DNA from: Mycobacterium sp. IS-836
Lineage (GTDB): Bacteria; Actinomycetota; Actinomycetes; Mycobacteriales; Mycobacteriaceae
DNA length: 64,000 nucleotides
Assembly: GCF_001954275.1 (NCBI RefSeq)
Contig: NZ_MBEU01000021.1
Location: 110,163 to 174,162, forward strand
Reading direction: 5' to 3'
Shown: piece after piece, positions 43,668 through 53,217 of the stretch
Numbering within the stretch: position 1 is the stretch's first letter
Layout: each line of letters opens with the position of its first letter
Program-made: the position numbers and the translations under genes
Notes under the pieces: generated by a model
Seen by the model: only the letters and a program-made list of their open reading frames with translations
What the model was told of the DNA's origin: nothing
The model's database searches: none

Positions 43668-44852
43668 ATGACGTCGATAGCCGACACCGGTGACCGGGTC
43701 GTTTCGCTGGCTCGCGGTATGCGGGATCTCGTGCGGGCGCAAGCCGCCGAATCCGAGCGGATGCGCACGCTGACCCCGGCCATCGTCGACGAAATGTGGG
43801 GCAGCGGACTGATGTCCGCGTTCAATCCCGTTGTGGCCGGCGGTGTTGAGCCGTCTTTCACCGAGATGATCGAGACGTGGATCGAAATGGCTTGGCAGGA
43901 CGGTTCATTCGGCTGGATCGGCATCGCCAATCTGCCGTCCTCGTTCGCCGCCGCCGCGTACCTGCCCGACGAGGGCTTCGCCGAGGTTTTTACCGTGCAC
44001 GACAACCGCGTCACCCTGGGCGGCCAGTTCTTTCCCAACGGCCAGGGGACCGTCGCCGACGGCGGTTATCTGTTGAACGGGTCGTGGAACTTCGGCTCGG
44101 GCATCGGTCATTCGCAATACATCGCGGCGGGATTTTTGCCGATGGAAAACGGCGAAATGCGCTGGATCAGTGAAGGTTTCCCCGAGATGCGGGTCGCGGT
44201 TATTCCGCGCGACGAGATCAGCTTCGACGACGGCTGGTTCGTGCAGGGGCTCAAGGGGACGGGATCCTATGACTACAGCGCCGAGGGCGTGTTCGTGCCA
44301 GCGAGCCGCACCTTCGAACTGTTTGTCAGGCAGCCATATCGCGGCGAGTCACCGGCCACCCGCATGGGGCTGATGCCCGTCACCGCCGCCGGCCACGCAT
44401 CGTGGGCGCTTGGTGTGGCCAAGAGCATGCTCGACGATGTCCAGGAACTGGCCGCAACGAAGTTCCGGATGAGCGACATGGCGTCCCTGGCCAGCCGGCC
44501 TACGTTCCAGAAGGGACTGGCGCACCACCGGGCGGCCTGGCGGGCAGCCCGCCTACTGGTGCTCGACTCGTTCACCACTGCCGAGGCGGCGGTTGCCGCC
44601 GGAGAAGATCTGACCCCGGCCCTGCGCGCGGACATGCGAGTGGCCGCGGTCTATGCCACCGACACGGCCCGAGCCTGCGCCGAATGGGCCCATCTGGTCG
44701 CCGGCACCAGCTCGATCCGCGAGGGCAGTCGCCTCGAGCGGGCTTTCCGCGACATGTACACCGGGACGCAACACGCCTTCATCAGTGAAAAGGTGGCCAT
44801 CGACGTGGCACAGATATGGCTGGGCATCATCGACGACCAGCCGGGGCTATAG
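43668..44852 (+). CDS. acyl-CoA dehydrogenase-fold flavoprotein (HsaA/flavin monooxygenase-like)
   Basis: The product has 394 residues. The AMQAAQ-type helical start, WIGIANLPSS, GGYLLNGSWNFGSGI (FMN/FAD contact), GLKGTGSYDYSAEGVFVP and IREGSRLERAFRDMYTGTQH match the acyl-CoA dehydrogenase superfamily branch that includes HsaA and related two-component monooxygenases. No catalytic Glu at the usual dehydrogenase position is certain, so oxygenase activity with a separate reductase is possible. The stop overlaps the convergent PE gene by 6 bp. Confidence 0.8.
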   Translation: MTSIADTGDRVVSLARGMRDLVRAQAAESERMRTLTPAIVDEMWGSGLMSAFNPVVAGGVEPSFTEMIETWIEMAWQDGSFGWIGIANLPSSFAAAAYLPDEGFAEVFTVHDNRVTLGGQFFPNGQGTVADGGYLLNGSWNFGSGIGHSQYIAAGFLPMENGEMRWISEGFPEMRVAVIPRDEISFDDGWFVQGLKGTGSYDYSAEGVFVPASRTFELFVRQPYRGESPATRMGLMPVTAAGHASWALGVAKSMLDDVQELAATKFRMSDMASLASRPTFQKGLAHHRAAWRAARLLVLDSFTTAEAAVAAGEDLTPALRADMRVAAVYATDTARACAEWAHLVAGTSSIREGSRLERAFRDMYTGTQHAFISEKVAIDVAQIWLGIIDDQPGL

Positions 44853-45659
44853 CAGGCGCTCGCCTCGTCGCGGCTCACCGGAATTATCGCTGTCGCTGTT
44901 GTCCTGAGCCTGATCAACGGACGCCAGGCCCGGCCCGGCACCGCCGCCGGCCGCCGCTCCCTGGGCGAGTGAGCCGATCGAACTCAGCGGAGCGGCCGCG
45001 GCGCCCAGCGCGGACGATGCGGCACCGACGAGGCCGGGTGCCGCCCCGGCGCCGGCACCGACGCCGCTGACCGGGCTCGCTGGGGCAGCGACGCCACCCA
45101 GCGATGTGGCCGCGGCGTAACCGGCGGCCGGCACCGAAGCAGCGGGGCTCGCGGCCGGCGCTGAAACGACGGGGCTGGCGGCCGGCGGTGCTGCGGCAGG
45201 CGGTGCTGCGGCCGGCGGTGCTGCGGCCGGCGGTGCTGCGGCCGGCGGTGCTGCGGCCGGCGGTGCTGGGGCCGCCAGTGTTTCGGCGCCAAGCAGCGCG
45301 GCGTCTCGCCCAGGGCCGCGGGACACCGCAGCGGTACCGATAGCCCCGAGCTGCATCGCGTTGGCGTGCAGGGTGCCGGCAGCGGTGGCATCGGTTTGCG
45401 TATACATGCGGACGATGTCGATCAGCGCCGCGCCCGTGCGCAGAAGTTCTTGTTGAGCCGCTGTCTGTGCAGCCAGGAACGCCGCGGCGTCCACCCCGAA
45501 CGCCGCGGCCGCCAGCATGGACACCTCTTCGGCGCCCGCGGGCGCGAGCGCGGTCACCGTGGGCGCCGCCGCGGCGCCCGCGGCCAGGCCTCGGGTCCCC
45601 ATCTCGATGACCTGCCCACCGATGGCAGCAGTGGCCGGGTCTTGCGACATGGATGTCAT
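44847..45659 (-). CDS. PE-family protein with Ala/Pro repeat region
   Basis: The product has 270 residues from ATG 45659 (ATG 45650 is possible). Residues about 1-100 are a PE domain: two helices (AAIGGQVIEMGTRGLAAG, AAEVSML region) and the secretion signal YTQTD (YxxxD/E) near residue 87, which targets type VII (ESX) secretion. The rest is low complexity, with tandem PPAAA units and then Ala/Gly-rich sequence. No hydrolase domain is present. No PPE partner is adjacent. It is divergent from the PapA-like gene across 373 bp that contain repeat element A. Confidence 0.82.
   Translation of the reverse strand: MTSMSQDPATAAIGGQVIEMGTRGLAAGAAAAPTVTALAPAGAEEVSMLAAAAFGVDAAAFLAAQTAAQQELLRTGAALIDIVRMYTQTDATAAGTLHANAMQLGAIGTAAVSRGPGRDAALLGAETLAAPAPPAAAPPAAAPPAAAPPAAAPPAAAPPAASPVVSAPAASPAASVPAAGYAAATSLGGVAAPASPVSGVGAGAGAAPGLVGAASSALGAAAAPLSSIGSLAQGAAAGGGAGPGLASVDQAQDNSDSDNSGEPRRGERLL
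45181..45270. repeat. six 15-bp tandem repeats in the PE gene
   Basis: Unit GCCGGCGGTGCTGCG occurs six times in direct succession; copies 2 and 6 differ by one base. On the minus strand it encodes AAPPA. Near-identity makes slippage and length variation between strains likely. Confidence 0.95.
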
Positions 45660-45811
45660 ATACGTCCTGTTCCTGCGAATTGATGCGCCGACGCCAGCTA
45701 GGCGCACTAGGCAATTCTACCGAGGTAGCGGACTGCGTCGTTCACTAATTTGGGCCGCGCAACTCGAATGGCGCATCGACCGTTGGCTCGCCCGGCCGCG
45801 GCGCTTAATGC

Positions 45812-45912
45812 GAGCACAATGCGCAAAACCGGGTAATCGTCGCTTATTTCGACTATCGCCCACAAGAGAGACATCCCGGCCGTCGCGCCGTAATTTCGGT
45901 TTCAGCAGATAA
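45812..45912 (+). promoter_or_regulatory. repeated intergenic element, copy A
   Basis: Copy A shares 52 of the first 61 bases with copy C and 48 with copy B, without gaps. Blocks GAGCACAA, GCGCA, CGACTATCGC and ACAAG are invariant in all three. It lies in the PE/PapA-like divergent region, 121 bp before the PapA-like start. Confidence 0.75.
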
Positions 45913-46032
45913 CCGAACGCGCCGCACGATCAGTACGGCGAGCCGAAACACCCTCCGCACGAATGACTTTCGCGATGCGCTTCCGCATCGTGGCACGGCG
46001 TTGCGGCATTACACAGAAAAGGGGTCGGGAGA

Positions 46033-47487
46033 ATGGTCGCACTGGGAAGCATCAACGCGTGGCAGCCGGGCGAGGGGCCGGTCGTCACGTGGCGGGCCTC
46101 AGCTGCCGCGCGCGCGGCGGCTCTCACCGCGCCGCGCAGCGACTTGGCGCCCAGCTACCAAAGGGCTCGGCACCTGCGGTCCGCCTACGACGCCGCGGGG
46201 CGGGCCGCGCAGCTGCCCAGGCTGATGGTCGTGGCGTGGGACGTTCCGGGCGTTTGTGACATCCCGGTGATGACGGCGACGCTCAACGCGCATGTCCGCC
46301 GCCACGACGCCTACCACGACTGGTTCGAGCTCGAGGACGGCGTCATCGTCCGTCGCAGGATCGAGGACCCCATGGACATCGACCTGGCGCCGATCGAGTT
46401 CGGCTACATGGATGCCGATCAGGTCCGCACGCACGCCCTGACGACAACCCCGGGGACGCTCGAGTGGGACTGCTTCACGTTCGGCATCGTTCAGCACGCC
46501 GACTACTTCACCTTCTACGCCAGCGTCGACCACCTGCACATCGACGGGATGTCGGCGGGCCTGATCTTCTTCGACGTCCACACGACGTACCAGCACCTGT
46601 CGCAGACCGGGGCCGCGGCCGTCGCCCTCCCGCAGGTGGCGAGTTACCGCAGCTATGCCGCGCGCCAGCGTGACGGACTCGCGGAGCTGACCCTGTCCTC
46701 GCCGGAGATCATGGCGTGGATCGACTTCGCGCGCGACACCGGCGGCCAGTGGCCAACCTTCCCGCTGCCGGTCGGTGACGGTGGGACCGGCACCGAGGGC
46801 ACCTTCGTGACGGTCGACCTGCTCGACGCCGCCGACACGGAGTCCTTCGAGATCGCCTGCCACGCCGCCGGCGCCCGGTTCAGCGGGGGAGTGCTGGCCT
46901 GCGCGGCGTTTGCCGACCACGAGTTCACCGGCGCCGCAACGTATCACGGCTTCACGCCGTACGACACCCGGACTCCTGGCCTCGACTCGATGACCGTGGG
47001 CTGGTTCGCCAACCTGGTCCCGGTCAGCGTGCCGATCTGCACCGCCACCTTCGCCGAGGCGGCACGGGCGGCTCAGGAGTCGTTCAACGCCGCCAAGGCC
47101 CTGGCCGACGTGCCCGTCGAGCGTGCGCTCGAGCTGGCGGCGCCACTTGAGCTGGGCGTCGAGCCGCCCGATTCCCGGGCGATGATGGTGTCGTTCATCG
47201 ACTTTCGCAAGATCCCTGCCGCCGGCCTCTTCGAGGAGGCCAACTGGGGCACCTACGCCGACAACCTGTCACACGGCGGGATCAACTTGTGGATCAATCG
47301 CCAGGCGCACAAGACCACCGCGACGATCTCCTTCCCGGACAACGCGGAGGCCCGCAAGTCGGTGCACCGCTACCTGGCGGCGCTGACCCAGGCGTTCTCC
47401 TACGCCGTCAAGACGACCCCCGATTGGGTGGATGCCGTTGCGCATCACGCCAACTCGAACCACGGTGTGCCGGTCATCAGCGTGTGA
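46033..47487 (+). CDS. PapA-type acyltransferase (PapA1/2/3 class)
   Basis: The product has 484 residues. The opening MVALGSINAWQPGEGPVVTW and the SPSYQRARHLR / RLMVVAWDVPGVCDIPVMTA pattern match trehalose acyltransferases PapA1, PapA2 and PapA3. The catalytic HxxxDG motif is HLHIDG (His167, Asp171). These enzymes transfer acyl groups from polyketide-synthase-bound or CoA donors to trehalose lipids such as sulpholipids and diacyltrehaloses. Here it heads the array of WS/DGAT-like genes, with MmpL downstream; papA3-mmpL10 is a familiar pair in M. tuberculosis. The natural acceptor is unknown. Confidence 0.83.
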   Translation: MVALGSINAWQPGEGPVVTWRASAAARAAALTAPRSDLAPSYQRARHLRSAYDAAGRAAQLPRLMVVAWDVPGVCDIPVMTATLNAHVRRHDAYHDWFELEDGVIVRRRIEDPMDIDLAPIEFGYMDADQVRTHALTTTPGTLEWDCFTFGIVQHADYFTFYASVDHLHIDGMSAGLIFFDVHTTYQHLSQTGAAAVALPQVASYRSYAARQRDGLAELTLSSPEIMAWIDFARDTGGQWPTFPLPVGDGGTGTEGTFVTVDLLDAADTESFEIACHAAGARFSGGVLACAAFADHEFTGAATYHGFTPYDTRTPGLDSMTVGWFANLVPVSVPICTATFAEAARAAQESFNAAKALADVPVERALELAAPLELGVEPPDSRAMMVSFIDFRKIPAAGLFEEANWGTYADNLSHGGINLWINRQAHKTTATISFPDNAEARKSVHRYLAALTQAFSYAVKTTPDWVDAVAHHANSNHGVPVISV

Positions 47488-47519
47488 CAGCGACGTGTGA
47501 CAGCGAAAGGACGACGAAA

Positions 47520-48875
47520 ATGAGCAACGCACTCGATCTGGTCGACCAGACCTTTTTCCGCGTCGAGCGGGCGGCCGGAGTCACCAATCTCATCCAGTGT
47601 TCGTGGGTGTACGACCGCGGCGCCGACGTCGAGGGGCTGCGCCGGTTCCATCGGCACCTTCGGTCGGGACGGCTATCCCGCCGCATCGAGCGCTCGCCGC
47701 TGCCGTTCGGCCGCCATCGGTGGGTGGCGCCCACCGACAATCCCGACCTCGAGATCGTCGAATCGCCCCGGCCCCGTGAGGAATTCGATGCCTGGCTGGC
47801 TGAGCAGGCCGAGACCCGCCTCGACGCCGAGCACGGGCCCGGATGGCACCTGGCGGTGCTGCCGTTCACCGACGGCGGCACCGGGGTCAGCCTGGTGGCA
47901 TCTCATTGCCTGACCGATGCCGTGGGGTTGTGCGAGGCGCTGGCGGACGCGGCTCGCGGCGACGACGGCGCGATCAACTGGCCGGCGGCCGGCTCGCGCC
48001 CCTGGTGGCGGGCCCTGCATGAGGACGCGCGCCAGGCCGCACGTGACATTCCCGGCATCGCCCGCGCCGCGGTCGCCGCCTCACGATTTGTCCGGCGTCA
48101 TCGCGGCGACGCCGCCGTGGCCGCCGCATCCGGGTCGGAGCCCACCGCGGGCACCGACGAAAAAGCCACGCCGCCCACGGCGACCGTCTTCGTCGACGCC
48201 GACGACTGGGACGCCCGCGCGCGAGCGCTCGGCGGGACCAGCAACACGCTGTTCCTGGCGTTGGCGGCCCGCCTCGGCCAGCGCATGGGGCGCATCGGCG
48301 CCGACGGCTCGGTTGCCTTGACGATGGCCGTCAACGAGCGCACCGCCGGCGACACCCGCGCCAACGCGATCACCAACGTCGACTTCACCGTGGACCCCGC
48401 GCCGGCCACCAGCGACCTGCGGCCTATCCGGGCCATTACCAAGCAGACGCTGATCCGTTCGCAGACCGAGCCGGACGAGCGCTGGACGCTGCTTCCCCTG
48501 GTTCTGCTGGTGCCCGAGCGGCTCGGCAAGCGATGGGTCGGCGCCGTCACCAACAGCGCGGCCAGCGTGGGCTCGTCCAACGTCGGTGTGGTACAGCCGG
48601 TCGTCAATCGACCCGACGGCACCGACGCCGACCACTTCGCCATCAGGTCGCTCAGCGTAGGCATTACCGCGGGCATGCTGCACCAGCTCGGGGGGCTGCT
48701 GTCCCTGCTCTCCGGAAGGGCCAACGGCCGGGTCTTCGCGTCCGTCGTGGCGTACCAGCCGGACGGCGTGAATTCGGAAGCCGAACTGCAAAGGCACATC
48801 TCGGAAATCCTGGGTGAGTTCTCGCTGAGCTCGACCGCAGGCTGGCGCTGCGACGAGCCGGTGCCCGCCCGATGA
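47520..48875 (+). CDS. WS/DGAT-like acyltransferase, array member 1
   Basis: The product has 451 residues from ATG 47520, with AAAGGA upstream and 32 nt after the PapA-like gene. The condensation-fold motif is SHCLTDAVG (His129, Asp133); the Gly that usually follows the Asp is Ala here. The C-terminal GSSNVGVVQP corresponds to the SN-x-PG region of wax-ester synthase/DGAT enzymes. Conserved PLPFGRHRW, DAWLAEQ and GPGWHLAVLPFTDGG define this family. It likely transfers acyl groups from CoA or a carrier protein to an alcohol. It ends directly at repeat element B. Confidence 0.75.
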   Translation: MSNALDLVDQTFFRVERAAGVTNLIQCSWVYDRGADVEGLRRFHRHLRSGRLSRRIERSPLPFGRHRWVAPTDNPDLEIVESPRPREEFDAWLAEQAETRLDAEHGPGWHLAVLPFTDGGTGVSLVASHCLTDAVGLCEALADAARGDDGAINWPAAGSRPWWRALHEDARQAARDIPGIARAAVAASRFVRRHRGDAAVAAASGSEPTAGTDEKATPPTATVFVDADDWDARARALGGTSNTLFLALAARLGQRMGRIGADGSVALTMAVNERTAGDTRANAITNVDFTVDPAPATSDLRPIRAITKQTLIRSQTEPDERWTLLPLVLLVPERLGKRWVGAVTNSAASVGSSNVGVVQPVVNRPDGTDADHFAIRSLSVGITAGMLHQLGGLLSLLSGRANGRVFASVVAYQPDGVNSEAELQRHISEILGEFSLSSTAGWRCDEPVPAR

Positions 48876-48980
48876 GCACAATGCGCACAATCGCGGAATC
48901 GCCGCTATCGGCGACTATCGCTCACAAGCGCGACACGCAAGGACCCGCGGCCGTACGTTCGATCTGAAGCAAGTAACACC
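48874..48980 (+). promoter_or_regulatory. repeated intergenic element, copy B
   Basis: Copy B begins in the TGA stop of array member 1 and lies 69 bp before array member 2. It shares 51 of 61 first bases with copy C. Its later part, TTCGATCTGAAGCAAGTAAC, parallels TTCGGTTTCAGCAGATAACC of copy A. Confidence 0.75.
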
Positions 48981-49048
48981 GCGATTCTCTCGATCGAAAT
49001 CTTGTCCACCGCAACGATATTCGGTGGATGCCGAAAAGGACATGCCAA

Positions 49049-50410
49049 ATGGACAACGTAATCGACCTGGTCGACCAGACTTTCTTTCGTCTCGATGGGG
49101 CCGCCGGCGTGGGGCAGGCCGTCTGGGTGTACGACAGGCCGGTCGACATCGACGGTCTGCGCCAGTTTCATCGGCATCTTGAGCAGGGACGGCTATCGCG
49201 TCGCATCGAGCGCTCACCATTGCCGTTCGGTCGCGACCGGTGGGTCTCGGCCAACGACCGACACGAGCTCGAGATCGCCGCACCGCGCCGGCGTGCGGAG
49301 TTCGACGCCTGGCTGGGCGAGCAGGTCAACACCCCGTTGGACGCCGAGCGCGGGCCCGGCTGGCACCTGGCGGTGCTCCCGTTCACCGACGGCGGCGCGG
49401 GCGTGAGCCTGGTCCTGTCACATTGTGTGACCGACGGCATCGGGGGGTGCCTGGCGATCGTGGAGGCGGCTTGCGGCTACGACGGCGGGGTCGACTGGCC
49501 CGCCGCTGGGTCGCGCAAGCGGTGTCGGGCCCTGCGCGAGGACGCCCGCCAAACGATGCGTGACCTGCCCGCGATCGGCCGCGCCGTCGCCGCGGCGGCA
49601 CGGCTGGCCCGGCGCGACCGCAGAGGCGCGGAATCCGCGGCCCCGGTACCCCCGCGGGCCGCCGGGTCCGACGAACGCATCGCGGTGCCGACCGCGACAA
49701 TCTTCCTCGACGCCGACGAGTGGGACGCCCGCGCGTGGGCGCTCGGCGGGACCAGCAACACCCTGTTCGCCGCGCTGGCGGCCCGCCTCGCGCAGCGGAT
49801 CGGGCGAGTCGCCGAGGACGGCTCGGTCACCCTGGCGATACCGGTCAACAAGCGCACCGCCGACGACACCCGCGCCAACGCCGTCGCGATGGTCAACATC
49901 ACGGTGGACCCGGCACTGGTGACAACCGATCAGCGCGAGATCCGGACCGCGATCAGGCACGCGCTGATCCGATCGGATCAGGAGGACGACGAGCGCCAGA
50001 CGCTGCTGCCCCTGGTTCCCCTGCTGCCCAAGCGGCTCATCAAGCGGATGGTCGGCGTGGCCACCGGCGGCGTGAGCAACGTCGTCGTCACCTCGAACCT
50101 TGGCGCGGCGCCCCCGGAAGTCAACCGGCCCGACGGCACCGACGCCGACTACGTCGCCGTCCGGTCTCTGTACCCGGGCGTGACCAAGTCGCTGATGCAC
50201 CAGCTCGGTGGGATGCTGTCGTTGCACTCCGGCCGACTCCACCAACAGCTCGTCGTCTCTGTCGCCGCATATCAGCCGGGCGTCGTGGACTCCAATGACG
50301 TTTTGAAACAACACGTTACGAGCGTTGTGGATGAATTCGCGCTCAGCGCGACGATCGGCTGGCCACGCAAATACTCCCGCCGCCCAAGCCTTTTCGGCGA
50401 AATCGCCTGA
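49049..50410 (+). CDS. WS/DGAT-like acyltransferase, array member 2
   Basis: The product has 453 residues from ATG 49049 (MDNVIDLVDQ), with AAAAGGA upstream; a start at 49028 is less likely because paralogues begin at the MSNV-type position. The motif is SHCVTDGIG (His125, Asp129) and the C-terminal motif VTSNLGAAPP. Compared with its neighbours it lacks a short stretch near residue 22 (the LLQC region). It is the first gene of a close-packed set of four (gaps 38, 20 and 28 nt). Confidence 0.75.
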   Translation: MDNVIDLVDQTFFRLDGAAGVGQAVWVYDRPVDIDGLRQFHRHLEQGRLSRRIERSPLPFGRDRWVSANDRHELEIAAPRRRAEFDAWLGEQVNTPLDAERGPGWHLAVLPFTDGGAGVSLVLSHCVTDGIGGCLAIVEAACGYDGGVDWPAAGSRKRCRALREDARQTMRDLPAIGRAVAAAARLARRDRRGAESAAPVPPRAAGSDERIAVPTATIFLDADEWDARAWALGGTSNTLFAALAARLAQRIGRVAEDGSVTLAIPVNKRTADDTRANAVAMVNITVDPALVTTDQREIRTAIRHALIRSDQEDDERQTLLPLVPLLPKRLIKRMVGVATGGVSNVVVTSNLGAAPPEVNRPDGTDADYVAVRSLYPGVTKSLMHQLGGMLSLHSGRLHQQLVVSVAAYQPGVVDSNDVLKQHVTSVVDEFALSATIGWPRKYSRRPSLFGEIA

Positions 50411-50448
50411 CCGGACTCCGGATGAAACGACGGAAGGACCCTATCGAA

Positions 50449-51804
50449 ATGAACAACGTACTCGACCTCTACGACCAGACCGTATTTCTCGGCGAGCGAG
50501 CGACCGCGACCACCAACCTGCTGCAGTGCATCTGGGTGTACAACCGCGGGATCGACATCGAAGGCCTGCGCCGCTTCCATCGCAACCTGCTGCGCGGGCG
50601 GTTGTCCCGCCGCATCGAAACCTCACCCCTTCCGTTCGGTCGGCACCGCTGGGTGTCGTCGAGCCGGCAGTCCGACCTCGAGATCGTCGAAATGCCGTGG
50701 CCGCGCGAGGAATTCGACGCCTGGCTGGCAGAGCAGGCCAACACCCCACTGGACGCCGAGCACGGGCCCGGCTGGCACCTCGCGGTGCTTCCGTTCACCG
50801 ATGGCGGCGCCGGGGTGAGCTTCGTGGTCACCCACTGCCTCACTGACGGTGTCGGACTGTGCGAGGCGTTGGCGGACGCGGCCACCGGCCGGCGCGACCC
50901 GGTCAGCTGGCCGGCCGCGGGGTCGCGCCGACGCTGGCAGGCGTTGTGGCAGGACGCCCGCCAGACCGCGAGCGACATCCCCGCGATGGGCCGGGCCGCC
51001 GTCGCCGCGGCCCGCTTTGCGCGACGTGACCGCGGTGGCAGCGCCGCGTCGCCGGCGACGCCGGCACTGCCCGAGGGGGTGGACGAACCGGCGACGCTAT
51101 GGTCGCACACCGTCTTCGTCGATGCCGACGAATGGGACGCCCACGCACATGCCCTCGGTGGTACCAGCAACACCCTGCTCGCCGGATTGGCGACCCGGCT
51201 TGCCCAGCGGGTGGGACGGCTGGCCGCGGACGGCTCCGTCGCCCTGACGCTGCCGGTCAATGAGCGCACGGCGGGCGACACCCGCGCCAACGCCATCACG
51301 AACGTCGACTTCACCGTCGATCCTGCGCCCCCGTCGACGGACCTGCGCGGGATCCGCGCCGCGGTCAAGCGCGCGCTGGTCCGCTCTAACTCCGAGCCCA
51401 ACGAGCGGTTCACCCTGCTGCCCCTGGCGCCGCTGCTGCCGCACTGGCTGGTCCGGCGATTGGTCAGCGTCTCCGCGGGCAGCGCCACCAGCGTCGTTTC
51501 GTCCAACCTCGGTGTCGTCAACCCGGACGCCAACCGGCCGGACGGCAGGCAGGCCGACCAATTCGCCGTGAGGTCCCTCGGCCCGGGCGTGACCAAGGCG
51601 GTCATGCACCGGCTGGGCGGACTGCTGGTGTTGCTGTCGGGGCGGGCGCAGGGCCGGGTGTTCGTCTCCGTCCTCGCCTATGAGCCCGGCCAGCCGAACT
51701 CCGACGACGAGCTGCGGCGCAACCTGTCGGGCGCGCTCGGTGACTTTTCGCTCACCGCCACCACCGGCTGGTCGACTTCCCGACTTCACAAGCTGACAGT
51801 CTGA
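50449..51804 (+). CDS. WS/DGAT-like acyltransferase, array member 3
   Basis: The product has 451 residues from ATG 50449. The catalytic motif is THCLTDGVG (His129, Asp133), with C-terminal VSSNLGVVNPDANRPDG. N-terminal RATATTNLLQCIWVYNRG and PLPFGRHRW match the array consensus. The full motif set predicts activity. As in the others, no signal peptide or membrane segment is apparent, so a cytosolic or membrane-associated enzyme is expected, acting before export by MmpL. Confidence 0.75.
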   Translation: MNNVLDLYDQTVFLGERATATTNLLQCIWVYNRGIDIEGLRRFHRNLLRGRLSRRIETSPLPFGRHRWVSSSRQSDLEIVEMPWPREEFDAWLAEQANTPLDAEHGPGWHLAVLPFTDGGAGVSFVVTHCLTDGVGLCEALADAATGRRDPVSWPAAGSRRRWQALWQDARQTASDIPAMGRAAVAAARFARRDRGGSAASPATPALPEGVDEPATLWSHTVFVDADEWDAHAHALGGTSNTLLAGLATRLAQRVGRLAADGSVALTLPVNERTAGDTRANAITNVDFTVDPAPPSTDLRGIRAAVKRALVRSNSEPNERFTLLPLAPLLPHWLVRRLVSVSAGSATSVVSSNLGVVNPDANRPDGRQADQFAVRSLGPGVTKAVMHRLGGLLVLLSGRAQGRVFVSVLAYEPGQPNSDDELRRNLSGALGDFSLTATTGWSTSRLHKLTV

Positions 51805-51824
51805 GCGAAAGGTTCTGCAGGACA

Positions 51825-53189
51825 ATGAGTAACGTATTAGATTTCGTCGACCAGACATTCTTCCTCGGCGAGCGGGCGACCGGCGTCACGTCGGTCCTGC
51901 AGTGCGTCTGGGTGTACGACCGCGGGGTCGACTTCGACGGCCTGCGCAAGTTCAACCAGTGCCTGCAACGGGGCCGGTTGTCGCGGCGCATCGAACGTTC
52001 ACCCCTGCCGTTCGGCCGCCATCGCTGGGTTTCGCCTCCGAGTCAGTCCGACGTCGAGGTCGCCGGAACACCGCGGCCGCGTGAGCAATTCGATGCCTGG
52101 CTCGTCGAACAAGCCAACGCGCCCATCGACGCCGAGCACGGACCCGGATGGCGCCTAGCGGCCCTGCCGTTCACCGACGGCGGCGCCGGGATCAGCCTGG
52201 TCATCACCCACTGCCTGACCGACGGCGTCGGGCTCTGCGAGGCGCTGGCGGACGCGGCGGCCGACCGCGAGAACCCGGTCAGGTGGTCGTCCGCCGGGTC
52301 ACGCCGGCGGTGGCGGGCCTGGTGGCAAGACGCCCGGCAAACGGCGCGCGACCTGCCCGCGGTCGGCCGCGCCGGCGTCGCCACCGTCCGATTCGCTCGG
52401 CGCAACCGCGGCGGTGCCGCGGCTCGCCATGCCGGACAACGCGCTTCGAAGGCTAGAGCCGACGAGCGCATCGCGCTGCCGATGGCGACCATCTTCGTCG
52501 ACGCCTGCGAGTGGGACGCGCGTGCGGCCGCCCTCGGCGGAACCAGCAACACGCTGCTCGCCGCGTTCGCGGCGCGGCTTGCCCAGCGGATGGGCCGCGT
52601 CGCGAGCGACGGCTCGGTCACGGTGGGCATGCCGGTCAACGAGCGCACCGCCGGCGACACCCGCGCCAACGCCGTCACGAGCGCTGACTTCGCGGTCGAT
52701 CCCACATCCGCGGCGACCGATCTGCGTGAGATCCGAGCCGTGACAAAGCAAGCGCTGATCCGCCATCGGGAGGTGCCCGACGAGAGGACGGCGCTGCTGC
52801 CGCTGACCCCCTTCGTGCCCCGGTGGCTGGTCCGGCAGATGATCGGGATGGCCGCCGCCAGCGGCGCCGGGGTCGTTTCCTCCAACCTCGGCGGGATCGA
52901 CCCCGCCGCCAACCGGCCGGACGGCACCGACGCGAACCATTTCGCCATCAAGGGCTACAACGTGGGGACGACCACGTCGATCATGGACCGCACCGGGGGC
53001 ATCCTGGCGTTGCTGTCGGGAACAGCGCGGGGACGGGTCTTCGTCTCGGTCCTGGCATATCAGCCGAATCGCATGAACTCGAACGAGATTCTGCGGCAGG
53101 ACATTTCGAGCGTTCTGGCCGACTTCTCGCTCTCTGCGACGTCCGATTGGACAGCCACGCCGCCCGACATGTACGGCCTGCCCGCGTAG
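51825..53189 (+). CDS. WS/DGAT-like acyltransferase, array member 4
   Basis: The product has 454 residues; the ATG is 20 nt after member 3. The motif is THCLTDGVG (His129, Asp133) and the C-terminal one VSSNLGGIDPAANRPDG. It is intact and gives the best template for what member 5 has lost: between RFARRNRGG and AALGGTSNTLL there are about 50 residues absent from member 5. All motifs of the family are kept, so this copy is likely active. Confidence 0.75.
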   Translation: MSNVLDFVDQTFFLGERATGVTSVLQCVWVYDRGVDFDGLRKFNQCLQRGRLSRRIERSPLPFGRHRWVSPPSQSDVEVAGTPRPREQFDAWLVEQANAPIDAEHGPGWRLAALPFTDGGAGISLVITHCLTDGVGLCEALADAAADRENPVRWSSAGSRRRWRAWWQDARQTARDLPAVGRAGVATVRFARRNRGGAAARHAGQRASKARADERIALPMATIFVDACEWDARAAALGGTSNTLLAAFAARLAQRMGRVASDGSVTVGMPVNERTAGDTRANAVTSADFAVDPTSAATDLREIRAVTKQALIRHREVPDERTALLPLTPFVPRWLVRQMIGMAAASGAGVVSSNLGGIDPAANRPDGTDANHFAIKGYNVGTTTSIMDRTGGILALLSGTARGRVFVSVLAYQPNRMNSNEILRQDISSVLADFSLSATSDWTATPPDMYGLPA

Positions 53190-53217
53190 CGACTACACCC
53201 GGAGAGGACCCAGGAAG

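Noticed and set aside
45181..45270. regular short repeats suggestive of CRISPR
   Set aside because: Units are contiguous without spacers and lie in the PE reading frame.
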